Shown here piece by piece: positions 45,294 to 52,699 of a stretch of DNA of 64,000 nt (position 1 is its first letter; every line of letters starts with the position of its first letter). This DNA is from Methylophilus medardensis (GTDB lineage: Bacteria; Pseudomonadota; Gammaproteobacteria; Burkholderiales; Methylophilaceae): NCBI RefSeq assembly GCF_006363915.1, contig NZ_CP040946.1. One strand, given 5' to 3'. Position numbers and translations under genes: made by a program. Under the pieces are notes generated by a model. It did no database searches, had not been told where the DNA came from, and saw only the letters and a program-made list of their open reading frames with translations.

Positions 45294-45624
45294 ACATTAC
45301 CCTTAAAGCAAGAAAAAAGGAAAGAGTCTTTATGTAACTCAACCGTTTATTAATTAGCAACTATTTGTATTTAAACGCTTTGAGTTGGTCTGGTTGTGGA
45401 TTTGCACCAACAAGGCCGCCGAAGTGGATGGCCGATTATGCAAACCGGCACCATGTGAGCACTCATGAAAAGAGCGCCGTGTGATGCGAAGTCATTATAA
45501 CAATAAACCTTAGTCTTAAAAAGTAGGACGTTATGTTGAATGCCCGATGACCCTTTGCAGGTCGTCAAGTGTGGCTGGGTTTGGTATAGTGTTGGATTGT
45601 AAACATTAGGAGCTTTCAAAGCGT
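45294..45624. other. Divergent intergenic region, pycA-type gene and yceD
   Basis: 331 bases. Contains a candidate minus-strand promoter at 45331-45360 and a plus-strand TATAGT (45585-45590) that may serve yceD, with transcription from about 45597. An open frame of 108 codons on the minus strand looks spurious. No RNA gene was recognised. Confidence 0.5.
45331..45360 (-). promoter_or_regulatory. Candidate promoter of the pyruvate carboxylase operon
   Basis: On the minus strand TTGCTA (45360-45355) and TACATA (45336-45331) are 18 bp apart, leading to a leader of about 30 bases before the GTG start. Confidence 0.45.
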
Positions 45625-46131
45625 ATGGCGCAATTTCAGGAGCTGGCCCGGCAGCAAAAAAAGAGTGAAGGGGAGTTGTTGATTGCCGCTTTGCCACGTT
45701 TACAGCAAGCGCTTAAAACGCTTGGTGTTGAGGATTCCTCTGCATTGTCCGCAATGCGGGTGCGGTTTCAGCTGCAAGGCTTGCCACCGCGGTTTTTTGG
45801 TGATTCCGCCTTGCCGATGTTATCCCTCGCTGTGCAGGCTGAACTGCCATTAGTGTGTCAGCGTTGCTTTGCAGCACTGCCCGAGAATTTAGACTTGCAC
45901 TTTGAGTTTGCTTTGGCCGATACGCCGCCGGAAGCGCTGTTAGAGGACGAACAGGTTGACTGGCTGGAAGAGGCGGCTGACGCGTCAGTGGAGTCGTTGG
46001 TCGAGGACGAGTTGCTCATGGCGTTGCCGATTGCAGTCATGCATCCTTCTGATTGCGTGAGCCTTCAGCAATCTGCGGGTGAAAAGCCAAACCCATTTGC
46101 GGTGCTTAAAAATTTAAAATTGGGGCAGTAA
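45625..46131 (+). CDS. yceD: YceD/DUF177 family protein, 23S rRNA accumulation factor
   Basis: 168-aa DUF177 protein, normally encoded just before rpmF and needed for normal 23S rRNA levels in some bacteria. The conserved core is LPLVCQRCFAALPENLDLHFEFAL (short part diagnostic: CQRC), and the C-terminus has NPFAVLKNLK. It starts after AGGAG, which is about 12 bases from ATG, longer than usual. Forms the usual yceD-rpmF-plsX-fab order. Confidence 0.92.
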   Translation: MAQFQELARQQKKSEGELLIAALPRLQQALKTLGVEDSSALSAMRVRFQLQGLPPRFFGDSALPMLSLAVQAELPLVCQRCFAALPENLDLHFEFALADTPPEALLEDEQVDWLEEAADASVESLVEDELLMALPIAVMHPSDCVSLQQSAGEKPNPFAVLKNLKLGQ

Positions 46132-46198
46132 ATGGTGGTGGTCGTTGCCTCGTGATTTCTCAAAAAAGTAAATCAAAAGCGATATTTGCAGGATTTAT

Positions 46199-46227
46199 TT
46201 GCAGTTGTCTCTGGAATATTTTATAAT
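46199..46227 (+). promoter_or_regulatory. Strong candidate sigma-70 promoter of rpmF-plsX
   Basis: TTGCAG (46199-46204), 17-bp spacer, TATAAT (46222-46227). The predicted start near 46234 gives an AT-rich leader of about 79 bases that contains a small hairpin CTTCA-TTTG-TGAAG (46273-46286). Confidence 0.75.
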
Positions 46228-46312
46228 GTTGGATTAGGTAGCAATTTAAGTTTATTTATAACTGCCCTTTAACTTCATTTGTGAAGCGGCGGTTCGATTT
46301 TGGAGTATACAA

Positions 46313-46492
46313 ATGGCAGTTCAGCAAAACAAAAAAACACCGTCAAAGCGTGGCATGCACCGCTCACATGACTTTTTGACAAACCCACCTTTGGCAATCG
46401 AGCCAACGACTGGTGAAGTACATTTGCGTCATCACGTGAGTCCAAACGGTTTTTACCGTGGCCGTAAAGTGATGCCTGCAAAAGGCGAGTAA
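46313..46492 (+). CDS. rpmF: 50S ribosomal protein L32
   Basis: 59-aa L32, exact family size, starting MAVQQNKKTPSKRGMHRSHD and ending RKVMPAKGE. It lacks the two CxxC zinc motifs, so it is the zinc-free (C-minus) form usual in betaproteobacteria. TGGAG lies about eight bases before the ATG. It heads the fatty-acid operon, linking ribosome and membrane synthesis. Confidence 0.97.
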   Translation: MAVQQNKKTPSKRGMHRSHDFLTNPPLAIEPTTGEVHLRHHVSPNGFYRGRKVMPAKGE

Positions 46493-46500
46493 TCGCTAGA

Positions 46501-46549
46501 TTAAAGCGTTCACGCTTTAAACCACGCCGCGCACTAAAATGCGCGGCGT
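46501..46549 (+). promoter_or_regulatory. Tandem hairpins between rpmF and plsX
   Basis: Two perfect hairpins follow the rpmF stop: TTAAAGCG-TTCA-CGCTTTAA (46501-46520) and ACGCCGCGC/GCGCGGCGT (46524-46549). The second is followed only by TTTGTG, so it is a weak terminator or RNA-processing structure that may lower plsX/fab expression relative to rpmF. Confidence 0.6.
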
Positions 46550-46645
46550 TTGTGTATCTGGCGTAAGCCTCTACTTTTTCTGTATGCATGATGCAGCCCT
46601 GTATTGATGTCAGGCGGTGTGCGGAAAGTATCTTTGGGAAACAAC

Positions 46646-47698
46646 ATGACAACTGGTCAACACGCGCATTCACAAGAGGTTGTGATTGCAATCGATGCCA
46701 TGGGAGGAGATCACGGTCCGCACGTGACGGTCCCTGCGGCTGTGCGTATTTTGAAAGAAAATCCGAATCTCAATATCATTTTGGTCGGTTTGACAGCGTC
46801 GGTTGAGGCTGAACTAAAAGCGTTACACATTACCCCCCATCCGCGACTGCGGGTGCAGCATGCGAGTGAAGTCGTGCTGATGGACGAATCCCCGCAGAGC
46901 GCCATGAAGAACAAAAAAGATTCCTCCATGCGTGTCGCCATTAACATGGTGAAAACGGGGGAGGCGCAGGCCTGTGTCAGCGCTGGCAATACCGGGGCGT
47001 TGATGGCGACCGCGCGTTTCGTGCTTAAAACCTTGCCAGGCATCGATCGGCCAGCGATTGCTTCGACCTTGCCATCTGAAAAAGGCAGTACCTTTATGTT
47101 GGACTTGGGCGCTAATGCCGATTGCACGCCAGAGCACTTGTATCAATTTGCCATTATGGGTGCGATGGTGGTGAGCTGTATTAGCAATAAACCAAATCCG
47201 ACTGTGGGTTTGCTGAACATTGGTTCTGAGGATATCAAGGGGAACGAGGTGGCCAAGCAGGCTGCTGAGCTCTTGCGTGGTAGCCACTTGAATTTTTACG
47301 GTAATGTAGAGGGCGATGATATTTTCAAAGGCACCACGGATGTAGTGGTCTGTGATGGTTTTGTCGGCAATGTGGCTCTCAAAACCACAGAGGGCTTGGC
47401 GCATATGATGGGCAAGTTTCTGACGCAGGAATTTAAGCGCAACTGGTTGACCAAGCTGATGGCGCTCGGCGCGTTCCCTGTGCTGAAGGCGTTTAAAAAG
47501 CGGCTAGATCCGCGTCGCTACAACGGCGCCAGCTTTTTAGGTTTGCGCGGCATTGTCGTGAAAAGCCATGGTGGCGCTGACAGTATCGGTTTTTATCATG
47601 CGATTCATGTTGCGATGGAAGAGGCGCAAAGTGGCGTTCTGAAAAGGATTCAAGCGCAACTAGAAATCGAGCATCTGACGTCCTCCGAGCAGTCCTGA
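46646..47698 (+). CDS. plsX: Phosphate acyltransferase PlsX
   Basis: 350-aa PlsX, which moves acyl chains from acyl-ACP to phosphate for phospholipid synthesis. Signature start VVIAIDAMGGDHGP, then VSAGNTGALMA, MLDLGANADCTPEHLYQFA (short parts diagnostic) and the late GANVLG-type YNGASFLGLRGIVVKSHG. ATG 46646 matches homologues; an earlier in-frame TTG/ATG at 46604 is less likely. A peripheral membrane enzyme feeding PlsY. Confidence 0.96.
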   Translation: MTTGQHAHSQEVVIAIDAMGGDHGPHVTVPAAVRILKENPNLNIILVGLTASVEAELKALHITPHPRLRVQHASEVVLMDESPQSAMKNKKDSSMRVAINMVKTGEAQACVSAGNTGALMATARFVLKTLPGIDRPAIASTLPSEKGSTFMLDLGANADCTPEHLYQFAIMGAMVVSCISNKPNPTVGLLNIGSEDIKGNEVAKQAAELLRGSHLNFYGNVEGDDIFKGTTDVVVCDGFVGNVALKTTEGLAHMMGKFLTQEFKRNWLTKLMALGAFPVLKAFKKRLDPRRYNGASFLGLRGIVVKSHGGADSIGFYHAIHVAMEEAQSGVLKRIQAQLEIEHLTSSEQS

Positions 47699-47746
47699 GC
47701 TGGATGCAGCTAGGTAATTTGACCCAATTAAGGCATAATCGTCCGA

Positions 47747-48688
47747 ATGATTAACGCACGAATCGCAGGCACAGGCAGCTATCTGCCGCCCACTATTTTA
47801 AGCAACACTGACCTAGAAAAAATGGTCGATACCACCGATGAGTGGATCTTTGCACGCACTGGTATCAAGCAACGTCATCGCGTCACGGATGAGCGTACCA
47901 GTGATCTGGCCACCGAAGCCGCGCGCAATGCCATTGCGTCTGCAGGAATTGAAGCCCAGGCCATCGACCTCATTATTGTTGCTACAACCACCCCAGACAA
48001 AATTTTCCCGAGTGTGGCGACCATGGTTCAGCGCAAGCTAGGCATTAGTGGTTGCCCTGCCTTTGATGTGCAAGCAGTGTGTAGCGGATTTGTTTATGCA
48101 CTCACCATCGCCCATCAATTTATTAAATCTGGTCAATCCCGCACCGCGCTGGTGATTGGTGCAGATACGTTTACACGGATAACCGACTACACTGACCGTA
48201 GTAATTGTATTTTATGGGGGGATGGCGCAGGGGCCGTGATTTTGCAAGCCAGCGATACCCCAGGCGTGCTCTCAACCCATATTCATGCCGATGGTAATTA
48301 TGAAACGTATCTGCATGTGCCTCGGAATGAAGACGGCCCAGACACGGTGGTGATGGAGGGCAACGCTGTATTTAAAATGGCGGTGAATACACTGGATCAA
48401 ATTGTGGACGAAACGCTCGCTGCCAATCAAATGCAAAAATCTGACATCGATTGGTTGGTGCCGCACCAAGCCAACATTCGTATTTTGCAAGCAACGGCTA
48501 AAAAACTAGATATGCCGATGGATAAAGTCGTCGTTACCGTCGATCAGCATGGCAATACTTCAGCGGCCTCTATTCCTTTGGCCCTCGATACAGCCGTGCG
48601 CGATGGCCGTATTCAGCGCGGTCACATTCTGCTGATGGAGGCCTTTGGGGGTGGTTTCACCTGGGGCTCTGCATTAGTCAAATACTAA
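47747..48688 (+). CDS. fabH: Beta-ketoacyl-ACP synthase III
   Basis: 313-aa FabH, which starts fatty-acid synthesis by condensing acetyl-CoA with malonyl-ACP. The active-site Cys lies in FDVQAVCSGFVYAL (about residue 112), the His in VPHQANIRI (about 243) and Asn in GNTSAASIP (about 273). CATAAT lies seven bases before ATG and there is no ribosome site, so a leaderless internal promoter is possible but weaker than the others. A terminator-like hairpin follows at 48709. Confidence 0.96.
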   Translation: MINARIAGTGSYLPPTILSNTDLEKMVDTTDEWIFARTGIKQRHRVTDERTSDLATEAARNAIASAGIEAQAIDLIIVATTTPDKIFPSVATMVQRKLGISGCPAFDVQAVCSGFVYALTIAHQFIKSGQSRTALVIGADTFTRITDYTDRSNCILWGDGAGAVILQASDTPGVLSTHIHADGNYETYLHVPRNEDGPDTVVMEGNAVFKMAVNTLDQIVDETLAANQMQKSDIDWLVPHQANIRILQATAKKLDMPMDKVVVTVDQHGNTSAASIPLALDTAVRDGRIQRGHILLMEAFGGGFTWGSALVKY

Positions 48689-48708
48689 GGCAATACACTT
48701 TTTCTTCG

Positions 48709-48739
48709 CAGGCCTCGTTTTGTAGAGGCCTGATTTTTA
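48709..48739 (+). terminator. Terminator-like hairpin between fabH and fabD
   Basis: CAGGCCTC/GAGGCCTG with an eight-base loop followed by ATTTTTA. It lies 21 bases after the fabH stop and 25 before fabD, inside what is usually one operon. Confidence 0.75.
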
Positions 48740-48751
48740 TGGGTAAGTGGA

Positions 48752-48766
48752 TACACTAAAACTATG
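48752..48766 (+). promoter_or_regulatory. Possible leaderless promoter core of fabD
   Basis: TACACT (48752-48757) is six bases before ATG 48764, with no ribosome site. The hexamer is a weaker match than in mutL or dnaE, but the preceding terminator makes a new promoter here likely. Confidence 0.45.
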
Positions 48767-49687
48767 TCTAATTTTGCTTTTTTCTTTCCGGGCCAGGGCT
48801 CGCAGTCAGTGGGGATGATGCAGGGCTTCTCCTCACATAGCATTGTCAAACAAACCTTTGATGAGGCATCTGCTGTGCTTGGCGTTGATTTTTGGAAGAT
48901 GGCCACCGAGGCCAATGATGAAATTAACCTTACCGAGAATACCCAGCCCATTATGCTCACTGCCGGCATGGCGACATGGCGCGTGTATCAATCGTTGGGA
49001 GGCAAGTTGCCGACGGTGATGGCCGGTCACAGTTTGGGCGAATATACCGCGCTGGTGGCGGCAGGTGCCGTGACTTTTGCAGATGCATTGCCTTTAGTGA
49101 AGTACCGTGCGCAGGTCATGCAGCAAGCTGTGCCTGAGGGCCAGGGGGCTATGGCCGCTATCCTAGGGTTGGATGATGACACCGTGCGTGCTGTGTGCAG
49201 CGAGGCGTCACAAGGCCAAGTCGTGCAAGCTGTTAATTTTAACTCGCCCGGTCAAGTCGTCATTGCCGGCGATAAAGCTGCGGTTGAGCGGGGGATGGAA
49301 TTGGCAAAAGCCAAAGGCGCAAAACGTGCGCTCCCCTTGCCTGTGAGTGTGCCATCGCATTGTGATCTCATGCAACCGGCCGCAAATCAGCTGCGTGACT
49401 ATCTGCAAAACGTGACTGTACATGTTCCGTTAGTGCCTGTGTTGCATAATGCAGATGTGGCTGCCTACAACGACGCCACGCAAATCAAAGACGCCTTAGT
49501 CCGGCAGCTATACCACCCAGTGCGCTGGGTCGAAACCGTTCAGCAATTGGCTGCGCAAGAGGTGCTGTCTGCTGCTGAGTGTGGGCCGGGCAAGGTATTG
49601 GCTGGCTTAGCCAAGCGCATCGTCGCTGACATGCGCTGTGATGCACTGGTCAATGATGAATCTATGCACGCATTTGTTGCGCAATAA
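48764..49687 (+). CDS. fabD: Malonyl-CoA:ACP transacylase
   Basis: 307-aa FabD, which loads malonyl groups onto acyl carrier protein. Opening FFFPGQGSQSVGM, nucleophile Ser in GHSLGEYTALVAAG (about residue 90), Arg in VKYRAQVMQ and His in VPSHCDLM (about 200) complete the site. Lacks a Shine-Dalgarno sequence. The next gene, fabG, starts 11 bases downstream. Confidence 0.96.
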   Translation: MSNFAFFFPGQGSQSVGMMQGFSSHSIVKQTFDEASAVLGVDFWKMATEANDEINLTENTQPIMLTAGMATWRVYQSLGGKLPTVMAGHSLGEYTALVAAGAVTFADALPLVKYRAQVMQQAVPEGQGAMAAILGLDDDTVRAVCSEASQGQVVQAVNFNSPGQVVIAGDKAAVERGMELAKAKGAKRALPLPVSVPSHCDLMQPAANQLRDYLQNVTVHVPLVPVLHNADVAAYNDATQIKDALVRQLYHPVRWVETVQQLAAQEVLSAAECGPGKVLAGLAKRIVADMRCDALVNDESMHAFVAQ

Positions 49688-49698
49688 GGGAGCAAAAT

Positions 49699-50439
49699 AT
49701 GTTGAATCAACAAGTCGCTTTGGTAACGGGCGCTAGCCGTGGGATTGGTGCTGCCATCGCCCAAACATTAGGCAAACAGGGAGCCATCGTGATTGGCACG
49801 GCAACCACGGCGAGTGGCGCAGAAGCGATTACCACGTATCTCAAAGCTGCCGGCGTCACAGGCATGGGGCTTGCGCTAGATGTAACTCAGCCAGAGCAAA
49901 TTGAAGCTGCGTTAAAACAAATCTCAGATCAATACGGTGATGTTTCCATTTTGGTGAATAATGCGGGCATTACCAAAGATACTTTGCTCATGCGAATGAA
50001 AGACGATGATTGGGATGCGGTGTTAAACACCAATTTAAAATCGGTGTTTCGCATGAGTCAGGCGGTATTGCGTCCGATGATGAAAGCCCGTCAGGGCCGC
50101 ATTATTAATATCTCGAGCGTGGTGGGCCATATGGGTAACGCAGGTCAAACCAACTACGCCGCTGCTAAAGCAGGGATGACTGGGTTCACCAAGTCGATGG
50201 CGCAAGAAGTGGGCAGCCGTGGCATTACAGTCAATTGCGTCGCGCCAGGCTTCATTGAAACTGACATGACCGCCGAACTGCCAGAAGAGATCAAAGCCAA
50301 AATGCTGGAGCGTATTGCCTTGGGTCGTCTGGGTCAGGTTGAGGAAATTGCAGCCACGGTGGCTTTCCTTGCATCGCCACCAGCGGCTTACATCACTGGT
50401 GAAACCATTCATGTCAATGGGGGCATGTACTGCGCATAA
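49699..50439 (+). CDS. fabG: 3-oxoacyl-ACP reductase
   Basis: 246-aa short-chain dehydrogenase: NADPH loop GASRGIGAAIA, NNAGITKD, catalytic Ser in ISSVVGHMGNAGQ, and Tyr/Lys in TNYAAAKAGM, with the C-terminal GETIHVNGGMY typical of FabG. Reduces beta-ketoacyl-ACP in chain elongation. AAGGGAG before the ATG. Sits between fabD and acpP. Confidence 0.97.
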   Translation: MLNQQVALVTGASRGIGAAIAQTLGKQGAIVIGTATTASGAEAITTYLKAAGVTGMGLALDVTQPEQIEAALKQISDQYGDVSILVNNAGITKDTLLMRMKDDDWDAVLNTNLKSVFRMSQAVLRPMMKARQGRIINISSVVGHMGNAGQTNYAAAKAGMTGFTKSMAQEVGSRGITVNCVAPGFIETDMTAELPEEIKAKMLERIALGRLGQVEEIAATVAFLASPPAAYITGETIHVNGGMYCA

Positions 50440-50451
50440 AATTTTGTTTCT

Positions 50452-50480
50452 TTGGTATTCTGGGCAACTTTTGCTAGAAT
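50452..50480 (+). promoter_or_regulatory. Candidate promoter of acpP
   Basis: TTGGTA (50452-50457), 17-bp spacer and an extended -10 TGCTAGAAT (hexamer 50475-50480) lie between fabG and acpP. This would allow the abundant carrier protein to be expressed apart from the rest of the operon. Confidence 0.7.
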
Positions 50481-50525
50481 ACCGGTTTACTGAACACGAC
50501 ACTTATCAACAAAGGGGTATTTTAG

Positions 50526-50762
50526 ATGTCCGACATCGAACAACGCGTAAAGAAAATCGTTTGTGAACAACTGGGTGCAAACGAAGCTGACGTTAAAAAC
50601 ACATCATCTTTCGTAGATGATCTGGGTGCAGATTCACTGGACACCGTAGAACTGGTGATGGCTTTGGAAGAAGAATTCGATTGCGAGATTCCTGATGACG
50701 AAGCAGAAAAAATCACAACCGTTCAACAAGCGATTGACTACGTCAACGCTAACCTCAAGTAA
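50526..50762 (+). CDS. acpP: Acyl carrier protein
   Basis: 78-aa acidic ACP. The phosphopantetheine-bearing Ser is in DDLGADSLDTVELVMALEEE (Ser37 region, DSL). Carries growing acyl chains. AAAGGGG precedes the ATG at good distance. It has its own candidate promoter upstream and an intrinsic-terminator-like hairpin downstream. Confidence 0.98.
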   Translation: MSDIEQRVKKIVCEQLGANEADVKNTSSFVDDLGADSLDTVELVMALEEEFDCEIPDDEAEKITTVQQAIDYVNANLK

Positions 50763-50781
50763 TTCATTGACTTCATTCTTC

Positions 50782-50811
50782 AATCAGCCCTCGCAAGAGG
50801 GCTGATTTTCT
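50782..50811 (+). terminator. Terminator/attenuator hairpin between acpP and fabF
   Basis: Perfect 11-bp arms AATCAGCCCTC/GAGGGCTGATT with a GCAA loop, then TTCTATT. The right arm contains GAGGG, the only Shine-Dalgarno-like motif before the fabF ATG at 50815, so the hairpin may both end transcripts and hide the fabF ribosome site. Confidence 0.8.
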
Positions 50812-50814
50812 ATT

Positions 50815-52047
50815 ATGACGAAACGCAGAGTAGTAGTAACTGGCTTGGGCGTGGTGTCTCCAGTAGGGATTGGTACCCAAACCGCTTGGGACAATCTGGT
50901 TGCTGGTCAATCAGGCATTACCCGCATCACCAAATTCGATCCCACACCATTCGCTTCCCAAATTGCTGGCGAAGTGAAAGGCTTTAACGCTGAAGATTTT
51001 ATTCCAGCCAAAGATGCACGCCGGATGGATACATTCATTCAGTATGGCTTGGCAGCTGGTATAGAGGCTTTTCGCGACTCAGGCCTTGAGGTGACTGACG
51101 CCAATGCAGAACGCATCGGTGTCACCATTGGTTCTGGCATTGGTGGCTTGGGGTTGATTGAATCGACCAACGACAGTTATGACGAGGGTGGCCCGCGTAA
51201 AATCTCGCCATTTTTCATTCCAGGCACCATCATTAACATGATTTCTGGCAACCTGTCGATTATGCTGGGCTTAAAAGGCCCAAACATCGCCGTTGTGACC
51301 GCTTGTACCACAGGCACACATAGCATCGGTGAGGCTGCACGCATGATCGAATACGGTGATGCCGATGTCATGGTAGCCGGTGGTGCAGAAGCTGCTATCA
51401 CCGAGTTAAGTGTGGGTGGCTTTGCCTCTGCGCGCGCCTTGTCTGGCCGCAACGATGACCCCGCAACCGCAAGTCGTCCCTGGGATAAAGACCGTGATGG
51501 CTTTGTGATCGGTGAGGGGGCAGGCGTATTGGTGCTAGAAGAGTACGAGCATGCCAAAGCCCGCGGTGCAAGAATATATGCGGAATTGGCTGGCTACGGT
51601 TTAAGCGCCGATGCCTACCACATGACCGCACCTAATATGGATGGACCACGTCGGTCTATGGTAAACGCCCTCAAAAATGCAGGTGTAAACCCAGACCAAG
51701 TCCAGTTTATGAATGCACATGGCACATCGACACCACTGGGTGATACCAACGAGACCAATGCAATTAAAGCCACCTTTGGTGATCATGCCTATCAATTAGT
51801 CGTGAACTCTACCAAGTCGATGACCGGCCATCTATTGGGTGGTGCAGGGGGCTTAGAGTCAGTATTTACGGTATTGTCTTTGTATCACCAGATTTCACCG
51901 CCAACGATTAACTTGTTTAATCAAGACCCAGAATGTGATTTGGATTACTGTGCTAATACAGCACGGGATTTGCAGATGGAGTACGCGCTGAAAAATAATT
52001 TTGGTTTTGGGGGCACGAACGGCAGCTTGTTGTTTAAGCGGGTGTAA
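50815..52047 (+). CDS. fabF: Beta-ketoacyl-ACP synthase II
   Basis: 410-aa condensing enzyme. Catalytic Cys is in VVTACTTGTHSIGEA (about residue 163), the two His in NAHGTSTPLGD and STKSMTGHLLGGAGG, and the C-terminal NNFGFGGTNGSLLFK. Elongates acyl-ACP. The ATG is eight bases after the acpP-fabF hairpin. Ends the operon at a long palindromic terminator. Confidence 0.97.
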   Translation: MTKRRVVVTGLGVVSPVGIGTQTAWDNLVAGQSGITRITKFDPTPFASQIAGEVKGFNAEDFIPAKDARRMDTFIQYGLAAGIEAFRDSGLEVTDANAERIGVTIGSGIGGLGLIESTNDSYDEGGPRKISPFFIPGTIINMISGNLSIMLGLKGPNIAVVTACTTGTHSIGEAARMIEYGDADVMVAGGAEAAITELSVGGFASARALSGRNDDPATASRPWDKDRDGFVIGEGAGVLVLEEYEHAKARGARIYAELAGYGLSADAYHMTAPNMDGPRRSMVNALKNAGVNPDQVQFMNAHGTSTPLGDTNETNAIKATFGDHAYQLVVNSTKSMTGHLLGGAGGLESVFTVLSLYHQISPPTINLFNQDPECDLDYCANTARDLQMEYALKNNFGFGGTNGSLLFKRV

Positions 52048-52060
52048 TTGATTTCTTAGC

Positions 52061-52098
52061 GCAATAAAAAAGCCAGCATATGCTGGCTTTTTTATTGC
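52061..52098. terminator. 38-bp perfect palindrome, bidirectional terminator
   Basis: Two 19-base arms meet with no spacer around GCATATGC. The outer parts are A6 and T6 runs. It separates convergent fabF (stop 52047) and tpx (stop 52110). Confidence 0.95.
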
Positions 52099-52109
52099 AT
52101 TTACAAGGC

Positions 52110-52613
52110 TTATGCGAGTACTGCTAAGGCCGCTGCATAGTTTGGTTCATTTGCAATTTCAGAGACCAGTTCACTGTGCAGCACTTTATCGTGCTCATCC
52201 AGCACAACCACTGCGCGAGCTGTCAAGCCAGCCAAGCTGCTGTCGGTGATGAATACACCATAGTCGGTGGCAAATTTTGCAGTGTCGCGAAAGGTGGACA
52301 GGGTAACGACGTTTTCCAGACCTTCGGCACCACAAAAGCGGCTCTGTGCAAACGGTAAGTCAGCGGAAATGCAAAGTACGACTGTGTTGGCAACGCTGCT
52401 GGCTTCTTTATTGAAGGTACGCACAGAGGTTGCGCATGTTGGCGTGTCAATGCTTGGGAAAATATTGAGCACTTTGCGTTTGCCGGTGTAGGCATCTAAA
52501 CCTAGCAGATTACGTTTGGCATCTGCAAGTTGAAACGCTGGGGCAGAATCGCCGACCGTTAAAAATTTACCGCCAACGGCGACTGGGTTACCTTTAAGCG
52601 TGACGCTTGCCAT
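52110..52613 (-). CDS. tpx: Thiol peroxidase Tpx
   Basis: 167-aa atypical 2-Cys peroxiredoxin that reduces hydroperoxides with thioredoxin. Peroxidatic Cys60 lies in DTPTCATS, resolving Cys94 in SRFCGAEG, with catalytic Thr57 and Arg133 also in place; spacing is as in Escherichia coli Tpx. The Met at 52613 has GGAGAAG upstream; an in-frame Met four codons earlier is less likely. Downstream of, and same strand as, a Cys-less paralogue. Confidence 0.96.
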   Translation of the reverse strand: MASVTLKGNPVAVGGKFLTVGDSAPAFQLADAKRNLLGLDAYTGKRKVLNIFPSIDTPTCATSVRTFNKEASSVANTVVLCISADLPFAQSRFCGAEGLENVVTLSTFRDTAKFATDYGVFITDSSLAGLTARAVVVLDEHDKVLHSELVSEIANEPNYAAALAVLA

Positions 52614-52699
52614 AATCTTCTCCATTTGATGTTTAGATTGTTAATTGCGTACTTTAACGTGTTGGGCGATGTCAATCAACCACACAACATGTAAGGGAA

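Noticed and set aside
45371..45697. 108-codon minus-strand open frame between the pyruvate carboxylase and yceD genes
   Set aside because: Composition is unlike a protein (scattered Cys, Pro and His without a pattern), it overlaps the yceD start and candidate promoters, and it has no family resemblance.
46205..46227. TTGTCT plus TATAAT before rpmF
   Set aside because: Spacer of only 11 bp; the overlapping TTGCAG with a 17-bp spacer is the better reading.
47734..47749. CATAAT before fabH as a leaderless promoter
   Set aside because: The first base departs from TANNNT and the spacing is seven, and fabH lies inside the plsX-fab unit; kept only as a remark in the gene entry.
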